Below are positions 62,718 through 64,000 of a DNA stretch of 64,000 nt, piece after piece; the first letter of the stretch is position 1, and every line of letters begins with the position of its first letter. A program made the position numbers and the translations under genes. The notes under the pieces are model-generated. The model was not told the DNA's origin, ran no database searches, and saw nothing but the letters and a program-made list of their open reading frames with translations. This DNA is from JBOHRN01 sp050732775 (GTDB lineage: Bacteria > Gemmatimonadota > Gemmatimonadetes > Longimicrobiales > Longimicrobiaceae), in assembly GCA_050732775.1 (NCBI GenBank), contig JBOHRN010000055.1, forward strand, positions 1 through 64,000. The letters run 5' to 3'.

Positions 62718-64000
62718 GTGCCCGCACCGACCCCCCTAGATCTCTCCGCCGCCCGGCTGGCGGCGATGGTGGCATTACTTTGGCTCGCCCCGGCCGCGGC
62801 CGGGCAGAACCGGGCGTGCCCCGGAGGCCTGGTCGGAGAGATAACCATCGAGAACCACTCGGTTTTCGACTTAGCGGACGAAGACAGCCAGGGCCGCCTC
62901 CGCTGGGCGTACCGGCTGGCCAACCGCCTTCACGTGGCCACCCGGCCAGAGGTGATCCGCCGCGAACTCCTGTTCGAGGCCGGTGACTGCCACGATCCGC
63001 GGCTGCTCGCCGAGTCGGAGCGAGTTCTGCGCACCGCGCCCTTCATAGCCGACGCCGAGATAACCTCGCTCCGGCGGCCGGACGGCAGCCACCACGTCAC
63101 TGTCACCACCCGCGACGAATGGTCGCTGCGGGTAGAGGGACGGCTTGAATCGGGCGGCGGGACCAAGATCACGGGGTTTTCCGTCCAGGAGCAGAACCTC
63201 ATGGGCACCGGCCGGCAGGTAGCGGCCTTTTACCGGGAGCGCTTTGGCGAGGAGACGTACGGGGTGTCGTTCGCCACCCCCCAGCTACTCTCATCCCGGC
63301 TGCGGCTCCGCGGCGAAGTGGGCAAGACCCAGGTGGGTTTCCTGGCCGGGGGCTCCCTGGCGTACCCCTTCACCGGGCCCACGGGGCGGTGGGCATACCG
63401 GCTGGAGGCGCGGCACCACGACCGCTTTTTCGAGTTCATCGCCCGGGGCGATTCGGGACTGGTGAGCGTCCTTTTCCCCGAGCGGCGCCGCTCGCTCAAC
63501 GCCGGTGCGGTGCGGCGCTTCGGCTCCCTGGAGCGGCAGACCTTCCTAGGCGCGGGGATTTCGACAGAGTGGATCGCCTACCCGGACTCGGCCCGCCTCT
63601 CGCCCGGCACCCCGCCGGTGCCAGGGTACGGCGACCTCCTCGACACTCTCTCTCTGGGCATGGACTCCATCGCCAGCGTGCGCGCGCTCCTGCTGGCGGG
63701 ACAGAGAAACATCCGCTACGTGCGCCGCCGGGGTTTCGACGCGGTGCGGGGGATGGAAGACGTGCGGCTCGGCGCTGAGGCTGCCTTCGGGCTGGGCCGG
63801 AGTGTCCGCGCCTTCTCATCCGGCGACGACATCTCGGCCGAGCTAGGGCTCTTCGCTGCGGGCGAGCCTTTCAGCGGGCTGATGAACGGCTTCCGGCTCT
63901 TCGTGGAGGGCAAGCGGAATTACGACACCCCGCCAGAGAGCCCGGAGTGGCAGGACGTATTCACCCAAGCCGAGGCGTGGGCGTACTGGCGGCCCTCTTC
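62718..64000 (+). CDS. BamA/TamA-like outer-membrane protein with POTRA domain (3' end outside window)
   Basis: About 427 residues are visible from a GTG start to the window edge, with no stop. A signal peptide (about 1-29, ALLWLAPAAAGQ) is followed by one POTRA-like domain (about 38-125, GEITIENHSVFDLADEDSQG, RRELLFEAGDCHDPRLLAES, HHVTVTTRDEWSLRVEGR). Many alternating strands of a beta barrel follow (KITGFSVQEQNLMGTGRQVA and onward). The family inserts proteins into the outer membrane or secretes partners. A single POTRA rather than five suggests a dedicated member, not BamA itself. The upstream gap of about 300 bases holds only the divergent lipoprotein promoter region. Confidence 0.78.
   Translation, partial: MPAPTPLDLSAARLAAMVALLWLAPAAAGQNRACPGGLVGEITIENHSVFDLADEDSQGRLRWAYRLANRLHVATRPEVIRRELLFEAGDCHDPRLLAESERVLRTAPFIADAEITSLRRPDGSHHVTVTTRDEWSLRVEGRLESGGGTKITGFSVQEQNLMGTGRQVAAFYRERFGEETYGVSFATPQLLSSRLRLRGEVGKTQVGFLAGGSLAYPFTGPTGRWAYRLEARHHDRFFEFIARGDSGLVSVLFPERRRSLNAGAVRRFGSLERQTFLGAGISTEWIAYPDSARLSPGTPPVPGYGDLLDTLSLGMDSIASVRALLLAGQRNIRYVRRRGFDAVRGMEDVRLGAEAAFGLGRSVRAFSSGDDISAELGLFAAGEPFSGLMNGFRLFVEGKRNYDTPPESPEWQDVFTQAEAWAYWRPS

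Overview
The window is GC-rich bacterial DNA (roughly two-thirds G+C by eye) with densely packed genes, many joined by ATGA or GTGA overlaps. Two SusC/SusD-type nutrient uptake pairs, a Kdo transferase (WaaA), a BamA/POTRA-like outer-membrane protein and many lipoproteins show a diderm bacterium with LPS. The mix of SusC/SusD, DUF5777-like barrels, amidohydrolase pairs and very high GC fits Gemmatimonadota best; this is an inference, since no rRNA or tRNA gene was found.

Layout. 1-3152: two ECF sigma-factor loci facing away from each other. The left one has a zinc-finger anti-sigma factor; the right one is CnrYXH-like, with two Spy/CnrX-type periplasmic proteins. 3289-9501: SusC/SusD pair 1, then a cupredoxin lipoprotein and an outer-membrane barrel fused to a cupredoxin domain. 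9505-23546 (minus): amidohydrolase, HAD phosphatase, Lhr-type helicase, a 51-residue coupled protein, YIP1 membrane protein, GGDEF/EAL protein, fused 5-oxoprolinase and DUF2905. 23633-28873: a GntR/FCD regulator and SusC/SusD pair 2, which share the perfect operator TTGTATACAA. 28919-32344: LiaF-like protein and the proton-translocating transhydrogenase pntAA-pntAB-pntB. 32319-35703 (minus): glycosyltransferase, CPBP protease and WaaA. 35795-39367: uvrA and a DUF3108-like protein.

39292-42281 holds the most unusual structure: a perfect 117-bp direct repeat flanks a lower-GC island of about 2.76 kb. The island carries an intact lipoprotein gene and a chymotrypsin-like protease gene broken by two in-frame TAG codons and a frameshift. 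The repeat contains the 3' end of the DUF3108-like gene and the probable promoter of the M16 protease pair that follows.

42316-45859: an active M16 protease and its inactive-type partner. 45874-48514: a PhnDCE-like ABC importer whose probable promoter is followed by a Fur-box-like palindrome. 48582-51247: amidohydrolase pair. 51427-53889: gyrA with Val at the quinolone-determining Ser83 position. 54056-59511: response regulator, an unknown membrane protein, an oxidative-folding set (DsbA-like, VKOR, DsbA-like) and a secreted subtilase. 59625-64000: sigma-54 activator, a TPR protein behind a 47-residue lipoprotein, and the start of an outer-membrane barrel gene that runs off the window.

No CRISPR array, rRNA, tRNA, transposase or integrase was seen.
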